Assembly (NCBI GenBank): GCA_937880175.1
Contig: CALFLO010000074.1
Location: 1-64,000, forward strand
Origin: an uncultured Gluconobacter sp.
GTDB taxonomy: Bacteria > Pseudomonadota > Alphaproteobacteria > Acetobacterales > Acetobacteraceae
Direction of reading: 5' to 3'
DNA: 64,000 nucleotides
Shown: one piece after another, positions 1 to 9,203 of the stretch
Position numbering within the stretch: position 1 is the first letter of the stretch
How the letters are laid out: the number at the start of each line of letters is the position of its first letter
Notes under the pieces: generated by a model
What the model was told of the DNA's origin: nothing
What the model saw: the letters and a program-made list of their open reading frames with translations, nothing else
Database searches by the model: none
Program-made: the position numbers and the translations under genes

Positions 1-62
1 AGGGGGATTATACGATCCACTGGCTGGAAAACTTTGTCGCTGCCCAGCAGGCAGGAAAATAA
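1..62 (+). CDS. C-terminal end of a gene cut by the window edge, possibly AccC
   Basis: Only about 20 codons are visible, ending in a TAA at 60-62. The peptide ends in GDYTIHWLENFVAAQQAGK. A tail of the form D-Y-x-I-H-W-L-E is reminiscent of alphaproteobacterial biotin carboxylase (AccC), but this is recollection of a family tail rather than a domain match, and too little is present to be certain. The stop lies 14 bases before the next start, so the two genes may be cotranscribed. Confidence 0.4.
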   Translation, partial: GDYTIHWLENFVAAQQAGK

Positions 63-76
63 ACCGGAGTCAGCCC

Positions 77-646
77 ATGAGTTACGCAGAAACCATCGTT
101 CTCGATGTCCGGATCGGACAGGTGCCGCAGGTGGTTTCTGCCCTCACCGGGCGTGACGGGCTTGCCGTCTGGGTAAGCGAGATCGGCGTGCTGAACCGCG
201 TTGTGCTCTTCCGGACAGCCGGGACCTATGACGGACTTCTGGATGGTCGTCCGGATGTGCTTGCAGCAATCCCGAAAGAGGCCGTTCAGAATCTCGATGT
301 GACCAGCTGGCGCATCATTTCTCCCCTGCTTCCAGCCGGGGCGCATGGCGGCATCTATGAATGGCGCTGCTATGAGCTCAAGCTCGGGCAGGTCGGGGAC
401 GTGGAAGAGGCTTTCGCCGCGGCTGTTCCGGGACGTCTGGGACTTTCGTCACTGCTTTGCGGGATGGTCTCGATCGAAGGCACCCCGCGACTGGCTCATA
501 TCTGGCCCTATGCGGATATGAATGCCCGTCTGGAGATCCGGGCGCAGGCCGTGGCAAGCGGTTCGTGGCCCCCGAAGATCGGTGGCGATCTTGTTGCCAT
601 GGAAAATGCGATCCTGTTGCCCGCCAAAGGCTCCGCCTGGAGCTGA
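77..646 (+). CDS. NIPSNAP family protein
   Basis: This is a 189-residue soluble protein with no signal peptide. The second half has the NIPSNAP pattern: IYEWRCYEL near residue 90, then RLAHIWPYADMNAR and a conserved tryptophan-proline pair (WPP) near 165. NIPSNAP proteins adopt a dimeric alpha/beta-barrel fold; bacterial members have no settled reaction. The ATG at 77 follows a CGGAG SD sequence at 64-68. It is followed by a strong terminator, so it is the last gene of its unit. Family assignment is good, function unknown. Confidence 0.75.
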   Translation: MSYAETIVLDVRIGQVPQVVSALTGRDGLAVWVSEIGVLNRVVLFRTAGTYDGLLDGRPDVLAAIPKEAVQNLDVTSWRIISPLLPAGAHGGIYEWRCYELKLGQVGDVEEAFAAAVPGRLGLSSLLCGMVSIEGTPRLAHIWPYADMNARLEIRAQAVASGSWPPKIGGDLVAMENAILLPAKGSAWS

Positions 647-667
647 GACGGCCTGAAAAGCAGACAC

Positions 668-707
668 AAAAAAAAGCGGTGCAGGTCTGACCTGCACCGC
701 TTTTTTT
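668..707. terminator. Bidirectional rho-independent terminator
   Basis: A perfect 12-bp stem (675-686 with 690-701) closes a 3-base loop, with an A-run before and a T-run after. It can end transcription of the NIPSNAP gene on + and of the convergent YfdX gene on -. Confidence 0.9.
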
Positions 708-727
708 ATCCCGTGACGCGGTGAAGA

Positions 728-1423
728 TTACTTCGCTGCGCCTGTGGGAGTAGCAGGGGCCGGAGCCGGGTTCTGTGATTCAACCGCATTTTCGGAAACG
801 AAGATCACCGAATCCAGAGCCTGGTTCAGCGCATCGACAGCATCCTGCGGGTGATGGCCTTCCGTGAACACGGTAGCCCGGTAGACCGCGCCCTGAACCG
901 GCGTGATAGGGGCGAGGGCCAGAATGAAATCAGCGTCTTCGCCAACAACCTTCATGGTCTCTGCTGCCTGATCCGTGTTGCCGGATTTCAGCTGTGCATT
1001 GGCCGAGGCAACGGCGGTCTTCTTTTCCGGAGCGAGGGTCTCGTTCACGATGAACTCACCACCGACCGGAAGCCAGTCGGTCTGTCCCACGACAGGCTGA
1101 TGGTTGGCTGCAACAGGGTGCTGCGGGACAGGGTGGAGGTCGTTTTCTGCGGCCTGAAACTTTTTGTCAGCCTTTTCAGCCGCGGCGAGACGCTTCTGGG
1201 CGTCATAGAGCGCCGGAATGGCAGCTTCGGTCTTTCCGCCCGTCTGAAGGATGTCGCGGGCGTTCAGAATATCCTGAAAAGCGCGCTGTCCATCGGCCGA
1301 AAGATGATGAAAAGCGCGATGTGCCTTGAACTGCTCCCAGTGTGAATGAAGTGAAGCAGCGCTGGCGAGAGGTGTCGCGCAAAGAAGGGCTGAAATCGCA
1401 GCCATGGCGGGAATGAATTTCAT
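728..1423 (-). CDS. YfdX family periplasmic protein
   Basis: The start is placed at the ATG at 1423, giving 231 residues, because a GGAGA sits about 8 bases upstream and a clean signal peptide (MKFIPAMAAISALLCATPLASA) follows; a longer frame exists to 1471 but has no better site. The mature part has the YfdX pattern DWLPVGGEFIVNETLAPEK, then an alternating helix region containing AxANAQLKSGN and a later A-V-Y-R-A-T segment. YfdX proteins are periplasmic, in enteric bacteria linked to the acid-response evgA regulon; no enzymatic role is established. The gene is monocistronic and converges on the NIPSNAP gene. The A/P-rich tail is low complexity. Confidence 0.75.
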   Translation of the reverse strand: MKFIPAMAAISALLCATPLASAASLHSHWEQFKAHRAFHHLSADGQRAFQDILNARDILQTGGKTEAAIPALYDAQKRLAAAEKADKKFQAAENDLHPVPQHPVAANHQPVVGQTDWLPVGGEFIVNETLAPEKKTAVASANAQLKSGNTDQAAETMKVVGEDADFILALAPITPVQGAVYRATVFTEGHHPQDAVDALNQALDSVIFVSENAVESQNPAPAPATPTGAAK

Positions 1424-1835
1424 GATATCGTCTCCGTGAATATTCGCTTCTGACTCGTATGGATATTTCATGGGAACAGATCGGGCAAATTACCGATCAT
1501 TTAGTGACTGTCTGGAGATCTGGTTTATTTTGAGGGACGGTCCCTGCGTCGCATGAAAGGTCCTGTCTGCAATCTCGTGATTTCTGAAAATCGGTATTAA
1601 CACATCTAATTCGTATTATTGCGTCGGAGGTGTGATTTTTGGAACTAAGAGACCATTGCGCATGATGCTTTGAAATAAAAATGGGAATATGAAGCTTTTC
1701 AATTGGTGACGGCTTGCTCTGGGGGGGGGCTTTCCGTATGTACGTGGCCTCAATCACGATACCGTGCCCTGCGCCGGAAAGTCGGCCTTTCCGCAAGCGC
1801 ATTGCAGGCATCAGCCGAGTAGAGAGTATTTCCAG
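1424..1835. other. 412-bp divergent intergenic region between YfdX gene and edd
   Basis: The region holds the 5' ends of two divergent genes. Near the edd start there is a long imperfect hairpin: TGCC at about 1766 pairs with GGCA at about 1809, TGC with GCA, and the apical 7-bp stem 1775-1781/1787-1793 closes a 5-base loop. A run of nine or more G lies near 1721-1730. No convincing promoter or known riboswitch was recognised. Confidence 0.4.
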
Positions 1836-3683
1836 ATGTCTCTGAATCCCGTCGTCGAGAGCGTGACTGCCCGTATCATCGAGCGTTCGAAAATCTCCCG
1901 GCGTCGGTATCTCGCCCTTATGGAGCGTAACCGCGCCAAGGGCGTGCTCCGCCCCCGGCTTGCCTGTGGAAATCTGGCGCACGCCATCGCGGCATCCAGC
2001 CCTGACAAGCCGGACCTGATGCGTCCCAGCGGGACCAATATCGGCGTCATCACGACCTATAACGACATGCTCTCGGCGCATCAGCCTTATGGTCGCTACC
2101 CCGAGCAGATCAAACTGTTCGCCCGCGAAGTCGGCGCGACGGCTCAGGTCGCGGGTGGCGCTCCGGCCATGTGTGACGGCGTGACGCAGGGTCAGGAAGG
2201 CATGGAGTTGTCCCTGTTCTCCCGTGATGTGATTGCGATGTCGACTGCGGTTGGACTGAGCCACGGCATGTTCGAGAGCGTCGCGCTGCTGGGCATCTGC
2301 GACAAGATCGTGCCGGGACTGCTGATGGGCGCGCTGCGCTTTGGGCACCTGCCGGCCATGCTGATCCCCGCGGGCCCGATGCCGTCCGGCCTTCCGAACA
2401 AGGAAAAGCAGCGCATCCGGCAGCTCTATGTGCAGGGTAAGGTGGGGCAGGCCGAGCTGATGGAAGCGGAAAACGCCTCCTATCACAGTGCCGGAACCTG
2501 CACCTTTTATGGCACGGCCAATACGAACCAGATGATGGTCGAGATCATGGGGCTGATGATGCCGGATTCGGCGTTCATCAATCCCAATACGAAGCTGCGT
2601 CAGGCCATGACGCGCTCGGGGATCCACCGTCTGGCGGAAATCGGCCTGAACGGCGAGGATGTCCGGCCGCTCGCTCATTGCGTGGATGAGAAGGCCATCG
2701 TGAACGCAGCTGTCGGCCTTCTGGCAACGGGTGGCTCGACCAACCACGCGATCCATCTGCCCGCCATCGCGCGTGCCGCAGGCATCCTGATCGACTGGGA
2801 AGACATCAGCCGTCTCTCCTCCGCCGTGCCGTTGATCACCCGCGTCTATCCGAGTGGTTCCGAAGACGTAAACGCGTTCAATCGCGTGGGCGGAATGCCG
2901 ACCGTGATCGCCGAACTGACGCGTGCCGGGATGTTGCATAAGGACATTATGACGGTCTCGCGCGGTGGTTTCTCGGACTATGCCCGTCGCGCCACGCTGG
3001 AAGGTGACGAACTCGTCTACAGCCATGCGAAGCCCTCCACGGACACCGACATCCTGCGGGATGTTGCAACGCCGTTCCGGGCCGATGGCGGTATGCGTTT
3101 GATGACGGGCAACCTGGGGCGCGCGATCTACAAAAGCAGCGCCATTTCAGCTGAACATCTGACCGTGGAAGCGCCCGCGCGGGTCTTCCAGGATCAGCAT
3201 GACGTCATCACGGCTTACCAGAACGGTGAGCTGGAGCGAGATGTCGTTGTGGTCGTCCGGTTCCAGGGGCCGGAAGCCAACGGTATGCCCGAGCTTCACA
3301 AGCTGACCCCGACGCTGGGCGTGCTTCAGGATCGCGGTTTCAAGGTGGCGCTCCTGACGGATGGCCGCATGTCGGGTGCGAGCGGCAAGGTGCCGGCCGC
3401 CATTCATGTCGGCCCCGAAGCGCAGGTGGGCGGCCCGATCGCCCGTGTGCGGGACGGTGACATAATCCGCGTTTGCGCCGTGACAGGCCAGATCGAGGTT
3501 CTGGTGGATGCCGCCGAATGGGAGAGCCGCGAGCCGGTCGCGCCGCCGCTCCCGGCATTGGGAACAGGCCGCGAGCTGTTCGCGCTGATGCGTTCGGTGC
3601 ATGATCCGGCCGAGGCTGGCGGGTCGGCCATGCTGGCCCAGATGGATCGCGTGATCGAAGCCGTCGGCGACGACATTCACTAA
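1836..3683 (+). CDS. edd: Phosphogluconate dehydratase (Entner-Doudoroff)
   Basis: The enzyme dehydrates 6-phosphogluconate to 2-keto-3-deoxy-6-phosphogluconate (KDPG) in the cytosol. The start is set at the ATG at 1836 (615 residues), near the usual Edd length; the frame is open upstream but those codons look non-coding. IlvD/Edd family signatures are present: TYNDMLSAHQPY at 74-85, MCDGVTQGQ at 112-120, ICDKIVPG at 154-161 and GTCTFYGTANTNQ at 220-232. C155 and C222 match the family's 4Fe-4S ligands. A later GGSTNHAIHLPAIA motif is also typical. eda follows 12 bases downstream, which confirms Edd over dihydroxy-acid dehydratase. Confidence 0.95.
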   Translation: MSLNPVVESVTARIIERSKISRRRYLALMERNRAKGVLRPRLACGNLAHAIAASSPDKPDLMRPSGTNIGVITTYNDMLSAHQPYGRYPEQIKLFAREVGATAQVAGGAPAMCDGVTQGQEGMELSLFSRDVIAMSTAVGLSHGMFESVALLGICDKIVPGLLMGALRFGHLPAMLIPAGPMPSGLPNKEKQRIRQLYVQGKVGQAELMEAENASYHSAGTCTFYGTANTNQMMVEIMGLMMPDSAFINPNTKLRQAMTRSGIHRLAEIGLNGEDVRPLAHCVDEKAIVNAAVGLLATGGSTNHAIHLPAIARAAGILIDWEDISRLSSAVPLITRVYPSGSEDVNAFNRVGGMPTVIAELTRAGMLHKDIMTVSRGGFSDYARRATLEGDELVYSHAKPSTDTDILRDVATPFRADGGMRLMTGNLGRAIYKSSAISAEHLTVEAPARVFQDQHDVITAYQNGELERDVVVVVRFQGPEANGMPELHKLTPTLGVLQDRGFKVALLTDGRMSGASGKVPAAIHVGPEAQVGGPIARVRDGDIIRVCAVTGQIEVLVDAAEWESREPVAPPLPALGTGRELFALMRSVHDPAEAGGSAMLAQMDRVIEAVGDDIH

Positions 3684-3695
3684 GGAAGATTTCTG

Positions 3696-4319
3696 ATGAT
3701 CGATACTGCCAAACTTGATGCCGTCATGAGCCGCTGTCCGGTCATGCCGGTTCTGGTGGTCAATGACGTGGCACTGGCCCGTCCGATGGCCGAGGCTCTG
3801 GTTGCCGGTGGTCTGTCCACGCTGGAAGTCACGCTGCGCACACCCTGCGCCCTGGAAGTCATTCAGGAAATGTCGAAGGTGCCGGGCGCGCTCGTCGGTG
3901 CGGGAACAGTGCTGAACCCGTCCGATATGGACCGTGCCGTGAAAGCCGGTGCGCGCTTCATCGTCAGCCCGGGTCTGACGGAAGCGCTGGCAAAGGCGTC
4001 CGTCGAACAGGACGTTCCGTTCCTGCCGGGTGTGGCGAATGCAGGCGACATCATGCGGGGTCTGGATCTGGGCCTGTCGCGCTTCAAGTTCTTCCCGGCC
4101 GTGACGAATGGCGGCATCCCTGCGCTCAAGAGCCTCGCAAGTGTTTTCGGCAGCAATGTCCGCTTCTGCCCGACGGGCGGGATTACGGAAGAGAGCGCAC
4201 CGGACTGGCTGGCGCTTTCTTCCGTGTCCTGTGTCGGCGGATCCTGGGTAACGGCTGGCACGTTCGATGCGGACAAGGTCCGTCAGCGCGCAACGGCCGC
4301 CGCCCTGCTGAAGGTCTGA
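3696..4319 (+). CDS. eda: KDPG / KHG aldolase
   Basis: This 207-residue class I aldolase cleaves KDPG to pyruvate and glyceraldehyde 3-phosphate. The Schiff-base lysine is K131 in FKFFPA, and the catalytic glutamate E44 lies in LEVTLRT. GAGTVLNP and a phosphate-binding CPTGGI motif are also present. The ATG at 3696 has AAGGAAG 9 bases upstream, just after the edd stop, so edd and eda form an operon. A single (beta/alpha)8 barrel of normal length with no disruption. Confidence 0.95.
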   Translation: MIDTAKLDAVMSRCPVMPVLVVNDVALARPMAEALVAGGLSTLEVTLRTPCALEVIQEMSKVPGALVGAGTVLNPSDMDRAVKAGARFIVSPGLTEALAKASVEQDVPFLPGVANAGDIMRGLDLGLSRFKFFPAVTNGGIPALKSLASVFGSNVRFCPTGGITEESAPDWLALSSVSCVGGSWVTAGTFDADKVRQRATAAALLKV

Positions 4320-4422
4320 GCTTTTAAAGCGTTTTACGGATGCCCGCAGAATGTTGCGGCATCCGTGAACGTTTTGTGAACAAATGGTTTGCGGGGCGTG
4401 TCGAAGCAGACCATAAGGGCGC

Positions 4423-4986
4423 GTGACCGGACGTTCCCATCTGCTGATTGGCGGCTTTGCCGTGCTTTGCGCGATGCGCTGGCATGTGTTGGCGCCCGAA
4501 CCCCTTTCCGTCTGTACGGGTCTGCTGGGCAGCCTTCTGCCCGATATCGATACTGAACGTTCCATGCTCGGCAGCCGGCTGAAAATCCTCTCCCGTTTTC
4601 TGGCGAAAGCCTGTGGTCATCGCGGCCTGACGCATTCCGGCTTGGTGCTGCTCGTGGCTGCGGCCGTTTTGAATGGTCTGATGGGGCCGCAGAGCCTGCG
4701 TGGCCCTTGGGGTGCGCTTCTGCTTGGGGCAGGGACGCATATCGCGGCTGATCTTCCGACAGGGGGGTGCCAGTTCTTCGCGCCGCTCAGCCGCTCGCGA
4801 CTCTCGCTCTGGCCTTATGTTCGGACTGGCGGCATCGGAGAAATCATGCTTCTTGTGCCCATTCTCTGCCTTCTGGGTTGGGCAGGTTTTTCCGGAAATG
4901 GCCCTGTTCCGGGTCATGTTCCTCCCTCTGCGCATCACTCGCGGTTGCGCGGACATGTTTTGAAGGATATTTCATTCTCATCATGA
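4423..4986 (+). CDS. YdjM/DUF457-type membrane-bound metal-dependent hydrolase-like protein
   Basis: The frame begins with GTG and encodes 187 residues with several hydrophobic helices. Family motifs are GSLLPDID near residue 36, GHRGLTHS near 66 and AGTHIAADLPTGG near 106; the conserved His and Asp residues are those of the YdjM/LexA-regulated inner-membrane hydrolase-like family. The biochemical role is not established. The stop overlaps the purH ATG (ATGA at 4983-4986), implying translational coupling, and the gene follows eda by about 100 bases. The C-terminal 30 residues look poorly conserved. Confidence 0.7.
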   Translation: MTGRSHLLIGGFAVLCAMRWHVLAPEPLSVCTGLLGSLLPDIDTERSMLGSRLKILSRFLAKACGHRGLTHSGLVLLVAAAVLNGLMGPQSLRGPWGALLLGAGTHIAADLPTGGCQFFAPLSRSRLSLWPYVRTGGIGEIMLLVPILCLLGWAGFSGNGPVPGHVPPSAHHSRLRGHVLKDISFSS

Positions 4987-6560
4987 CTGAGACCCGACTC
5001 CCCGTCCGTCGCGCCCTTCTCTCCGTTTCTGACAAGACGGGACTGATCGAACTGGGGCGTGCGCTCGCCGCCCACGGTGCGGAACTGCTTTCGACGGGAG
5101 GGTCTGCGAAGGCCCTTCGTGAGGCGGGTCTGACAGTCAAGGATGTTTCGGAGCATACCGGCTTTCCTGAAATCCTGGATGGCCGGGTCAAGACCCTCGT
5201 CCCGCAGGTGCATGGTGGCATTCTCGGACGCCGCGATCTCCCGGCCCATGTGGCGCAGATGGCGGAACATGACATTGCTCCGATCGATCTCGTCTGCGTG
5301 AATCTTTATCCTTTTGCGGCGACTGTCGCTTCCGGGGCCGGGGATGAAGACTGCATCGAGAATATCGATATCGGTGGCCCGGCCATGATCCGTGCTGCCG
5401 CCAAGAATTTCGATCATGTCACGATCCTGACGGATCCGCGTCAGTATGCGGCTGTCATCAGTTCGCTGGAACAGGGCGGCACGGCTCTGGTGGAGCGCCG
5501 CGAATATGCCGCGTCCGCCTATGCCCATACGGCAGCCTATGACAGCATGATCTCCCGCTGGTTTGCGAAACAGGCCGGTGAAATCCTGCCGCCCGTCCTG
5601 ACCCTGAGCGGGACTCGCGACGATCTGCTGCGCTATGGCGAAAACCCGCATCAGAAGGCTGCCTTCTACCGTGATGGAAGCAAGCGTCCCGGGGTTGCGA
5701 GTGCTCGCCAGCTTCAGGGCAAGGCGCTGAGTTACAACAACATCAACGATACGGATGCGGCCTTTGAGGCTGTTGCCGAGTTCGATGAACCGACGGTCGT
5801 GATCGTCAAGCACGCCAATCCGTGTGGTGTGGCCTCTGCCGCCACTCTGGAGCAGGCCTGGATTGCGGCGCTGCGCTGTGACCCTGTGTCTGCCTTCGGC
5901 GGCATTGTTGCAGTCAACCGGACGCTGAATGGTGCGACGGCCCAGAGGATCAGCAAGATCTTCACTGAAGTGATCGTCGCGCCTGATGCTGACGCGGAAG
6001 CGGTCGAAGTTCTGTCCCGCAAGAAGAACCTTCGTCTTCTGCTCACCGACGGCGTGCCTGACCCGACAGCCGAAGGGCTGGCGTTCCGCTCCGTTGCAGG
6101 CGGATTTCTGGCCCAGACCCGTGATGCGGGCCGGGTGCAGGAAGCAGACCTGAAAGTCGTGACGAAGCGCGCGCCGACGGCACAGGAAATGAAAGACCTG
6201 CTGTTTGCGTTCCGTGTCGCAAAGCACGTGAAGTCAAACGCCGTCATCTACGTCCGCAATGGCGCAACGGTGGGCATAGGCGCCGGGCAGATGTCCCGCG
6301 TGGACAGCGCGCGTATTGCAGCGCGTAAGAGCGAGGACGCTGCGAAGGAAGCCGGAGAGCATGCGCCGCTGACAACAGGCTCGGTTGCGGCCTCGGACGC
6401 GTTCTTCCCCTTTGCTGACGGTCTTGAGAGCGTTGTCGCCGCAGGGGCTGTGGCTGTCATTCAGCCCGGTGGCTCCATCCGCGATCAGGAGGTGATCGAT
6501 GCGGCAGATGCTGCCGGGATCGCCATGGTATTCACCGGCATGAGGCATTTCCGACATTGA
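4983..6560 (+). CDS. purH: Bifunctional AICAR formyltransferase / IMP cyclohydrolase
   Basis: PurH performs the last two steps of de novo IMP synthesis. The start at 4983 gives 525 residues and MTETRLPVRRALLSVSDKTG, the standard N-terminus. Residues 8-150 form the MGS-like IMP cyclohydrolase domain (STGG at 38-41, GRVKTL 67-72). The AICAR transformylase domain follows, with RYGENPHQ at 217-224 and catalytic K276-H277 in KHANPCGVA. The frame is open far upstream, but that stretch is a shadow of the preceding gene. The TGA overlaps the TTG start of the next gene. Confidence 0.95.
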   Translation: MTETRLPVRRALLSVSDKTGLIELGRALAAHGAELLSTGGSAKALREAGLTVKDVSEHTGFPEILDGRVKTLVPQVHGGILGRRDLPAHVAQMAEHDIAPIDLVCVNLYPFAATVASGAGDEDCIENIDIGGPAMIRAAAKNFDHVTILTDPRQYAAVISSLEQGGTALVERREYAASAYAHTAAYDSMISRWFAKQAGEILPPVLTLSGTRDDLLRYGENPHQKAAFYRDGSKRPGVASARQLQGKALSYNNINDTDAAFEAVAEFDEPTVVIVKHANPCGVASAATLEQAWIAALRCDPVSAFGGIVAVNRTLNGATAQRISKIFTEVIVAPDADAEAVEVLSRKKNLRLLLTDGVPDPTAEGLAFRSVAGGFLAQTRDAGRVQEADLKVVTKRAPTAQEMKDLLFAFRVAKHVKSNAVIYVRNGATVGIGAGQMSRVDSARIAARKSEDAAKEAGEHAPLTTGSVAASDAFFPFADGLESVVAAGAVAVIQPGGSIRDQEVIDAADAAGIAMVFTGMRHFRH

Positions 6561-6907
6561 AAAAGCTCGCTTTCGCCAGCCTGGTTCTGGCTCTGTCCGT
6601 CTCCGCAGCCAAAGCTGCTCCCTGCGTCTATGACATGACGCCGCTCCCCGTGACGCAGGGGATCGTCTCCGGCATCACGCCCACGGGCGTGAAGTTGCGC
6701 GATGGAACCACGGTCATTCTTCCGGATGAGTTTCTGGCGAATGTCCGTCTGAACCAGAAACTGGCCGTCAGGGGACTGGTGTCTGCGACGACACATACGG
6801 TTCAGGCGCTGGCACTGGAGGGTAATCCTCCAGTGTGTCCCAATGCGTCCACAATCCCGCGCGGACCTTTCGCCGGATCTCCCGCATATGATGCGATCCG
6901 GCCCTGA
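6557..6907 (+). CDS. Small exported protein of unknown function
   Basis: The 116-residue product starts at a TTG overlapping the purH stop (TTGA), so expression probably depends on purH translation. It opens with a clear signal peptide (MKKLAFASLVLALSVSAAKA, then A-P-C). The mature part has two cysteines and a short beta-rich stretch resembling a small barrel (VSGITPTGVKLRDGTTVILPDE). I do not recognise the family. Confidence 0.65.
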   Translation: MKKLAFASLVLALSVSAAKAAPCVYDMTPLPVTQGIVSGITPTGVKLRDGTTVILPDEFLANVRLNQKLAVRGLVSATTHTVQALALEGNPPVCPNASTIPRGPFAGSPAYDAIRP

Positions 6908-6985
6908 ACCGCATCGAAGCCTACATTTCAAGGCAACGGACGGGTTTCGGTTTCTAGTCAGCCTGCCTACCGAAAAATAACGTCG

Positions 6986-7025
6986 CACCCCGAAGAAAAC
7001 CTGATGAAAGGTTTTCTTCGGGGTG
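6986..7025 (+). terminator. 17-bp perfect hairpin between the purH unit and fliK
   Basis: A perfect 17-bp stem (6986-7002 with 7009-7025) closes a 6-base loop. There is no T-run after it, so it may be a weak or Rho-assisted terminator or an RNA-stabilising element in the fliK leader. Confidence 0.5.
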
Positions 7026-7121
7026 TATGCGTTCAGGGCTGTTAAACGCTTTCTTTACTCTTCCCGTGTCAACAGTTTCTCCGGGTTTCCCCATTGTCAG
7101 CGGATCCGGAGGCACATACTT

Positions 7122-8447
7122 TTGTCACATGTCACGACATCCGCAGTTGTAGCGACAACTGGAGCAGGGCGGCTTGCAACCCTGCCCGAGACTCAACTGG
7201 CTTCAAGTGAGCGGTTTCATGATTTTCTGGAAAGCTATGTGCATCCGGAAACCCCTGCACATGCAGCGATCAGTCAAAAAACCTCAATAAACCGGCCGGA
7301 TGCGACAAAAGCCGCGTCATCTCCTACAGGAGAGAAAGCCCAAAACCAGATTTCAAAACCCATTTCAGGGATGCAAACCGCTGTAAAGCGAACTGAAGCT
7401 TCAGGCACGGGGCAACAATCCAATCCTCTGAAGCAGGTTGGTGCGACGCCTAAAGCTGAAGCCGTTCCGTCTCAGAAAAATATAGCTGCTTCCAGTAAAG
7501 AGCAGACAGAAAAACCTGCTGCGACTGTGCAGCAGAAGACAGCTCAAACGGCGCCTGCAAAGGCCGGCGAAAGGTATTCATTGCCTTCCCCGCAGAGTCA
7601 GGAAAAATCGTCACCGGATCCGGAAATGACAGTTGCGGCATCTGATAAGCCCGTGACGGATTCTGCTCCTCCACAGGAAAATGCTTCGCTAGCCGTTCCA
7701 GTTGCTGCTGGTGCGGAAGAGACCTCACAGAGAGACAGCCTCTCACCAGAAAGCACCCTAAACTCAGTTCAGGAAGTAAGTGGAGCGGAAGTATCCAGTC
7801 CGAAGGAAGGCGGGGAGCGGAGGGACGTGCAGGAAAGTAAGGAAGAAAAAGGATTTTCTGTCTCTGATATCTCGCCTTCAACAGAAAACGCCGTGACCAT
7901 CCATACGGAATCCGCCTCCTCGGAAAAAATATCCACTGCTTCAGAAGCTGCTGAGACATCTGACACTGCTCAGCCAGAAAATACGCAGGCAGCGGTAGAT
8001 GACCAGGAGCAGGTCGCTCGTCACGGTGACCAGCAACCTTTACTGTATCAGAAAAGTAGTGATGGAAATAAGACCACCCACATTGAAATGAATGTCGGTC
8101 TCCACGAAAAGGTTCATGTGGAAATTGGTGAAACGACTGCTAAAGAGCAGCGGATTCGTATCAACACTGACAACCCCGAGGTTTACCAGTCTCTTAAGGA
8201 TAACCACGATACATTGCTCGCGAGCCTGACTGAAAGTGCAGTTCCTGCAGTTGTGTCACAGCCCATAATTCCTGCGAATATTCAGATCAGCCTTTCACAG
8301 CCATCGTTCTTTGACATGTCATCTCATGATGAACGGCAAAAGGGCGATAGCCAGTCATCAGGTACTTCGCGGGGGGGCTTATCTTCAGAAGATGCCCCTG
8401 TCGCTGGACGCCGGCTCCTGCGCAGCGTTGTCGATCTCACCGTCTAA
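7122..8447 (+). CDS. fliK: Flagellar hook-length control protein FliK
   Basis: I place the start at a TTG at 7122 because a perfect GGAGG (7108-7112) lies 9 bases upstream; the longer frame from 7023 starts inside a hairpin. The product (about 441 residues) has a long disordered Ser/Thr/Glu/Gln-rich region and a folded C-terminal part (KVHVEIGETTAKEQRIRIN, then YQSLKDNHDTLLASL), which matches the FliK C-terminal domain that switches export specificity once the hook is complete. flgD, the hook cap, follows 15 bases downstream. FliK sequences diverge strongly, so the assignment rests on the C-terminus and context. Confidence 0.8.
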   Translation: MSHVTTSAVVATTGAGRLATLPETQLASSERFHDFLESYVHPETPAHAAISQKTSINRPDATKAASSPTGEKAQNQISKPISGMQTAVKRTEASGTGQQSNPLKQVGATPKAEAVPSQKNIAASSKEQTEKPAATVQQKTAQTAPAKAGERYSLPSPQSQEKSSPDPEMTVAASDKPVTDSAPPQENASLAVPVAAGAEETSQRDSLSPESTLNSVQEVSGAEVSSPKEGGERRDVQESKEEKGFSVSDISPSTENAVTIHTESASSEKISTASEAAETSDTAQPENTQAAVDDQEQVARHGDQQPLLYQKSSDGNKTTHIEMNVGLHEKVHVEIGETTAKEQRIRINTDNPEVYQSLKDNHDTLLASLTESAVPAVVSQPIIPANIQISLSQPSFFDMSSHDERQKGDSQSSGTSRGGLSSEDAPVAGRRLLRSVVDLTV

Positions 8448-8462
8448 CATAGGATTCGAACC

Positions 8463-9203
8463 ATGGTTTCTTCAGTCGGCACCACGACAGCGAGTACATC
8501 TCTTCTGAGTCAGGCGATTACTGCTGCGAAAAGTAATGCCGCGGCAAACGCCGCATCCGCATCTTCGAGTACGTCAACAAGTGCCAGTAGCTCAAGCGGT
8601 TCGCTTTCGTCTCTCGGGGGAAACTTCAACCAGTTTCTCACGCTGCTGACAACGCAGTTGCAGCATCAGGATCCCAGCAATCCGACAAGCACGGACTCAT
8701 TCACTGCGGAGCTCGCCCAGTTCGCGGGTGTTCAGCAGCAGGTTGAAACCAATACCAATCTGAGCAGCCTGATTTCAGCGACGCAGGATAATCAGATGGC
8801 TTCGGCTGTCAGCCTAATCGGTAAAACCACAACTGCAAGCAGCTCCAGCCTCCCGCTTCAGAGTGGGTCTGCATCCCTGTCGTTTACAGCGCCTCAGACG
8901 GGGAATGTCGCGATTGCAGTAACAGATAGTACCGGTACAGTCGTAAAATCCGAAACCGTCAACGCCTCTGTTGGAGCTAATACTTGGACATGGGACGGCA
9001 AAAACAATAGCGAAACACAGTTGAGCGACGGAGCCTATACGGTTGCTGTGGAGGGGAGTTCTACTGACGGTACCAGCGTTGCTCTTCCGACTACGATAAC
9101 AGGCACTGTTACCGGTGTCTCAAAAGGTACGACTGGAGTGAATATCGATATGGGGGGTGCATCAATTGATATGAGCGACCTGACCGGCTTTTCAAGCACC
9201 TGA
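8463..9203 (+). CDS. flgD: Flagellar hook capping protein FlgD
   Basis: The 246-residue product has a Ser/Ala-rich N-terminus followed by the FlgD signature FNQFLTLLTTQLQHQDPSNP (about 56-75) and AELAQFAGVQQQVETN. The C-terminal half contains the Ig-like fold with WDGKNNSETQLSDGAYTVAV. FlgD forms the scaffold at the tip of the growing hook. It sits directly after fliK, and a 169-base gap separates it from fliF. Confidence 0.93.
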   Translation: MVSSVGTTTASTSLLSQAITAAKSNAAANAASASSSTSTSASSSSGSLSSLGGNFNQFLTLLTTQLQHQDPSNPTSTDSFTAELAQFAGVQQQVETNTNLSSLISATQDNQMASAVSLIGKTTTASSSSLPLQSGSASLSFTAPQTGNVAIAVTDSTGTVVKSETVNASVGANTWTWDGKNNSETQLSDGAYTVAVEGSSTDGTSVALPTTITGTVTGVSKGTTGVNIDMGGASIDMSDLTGFSST

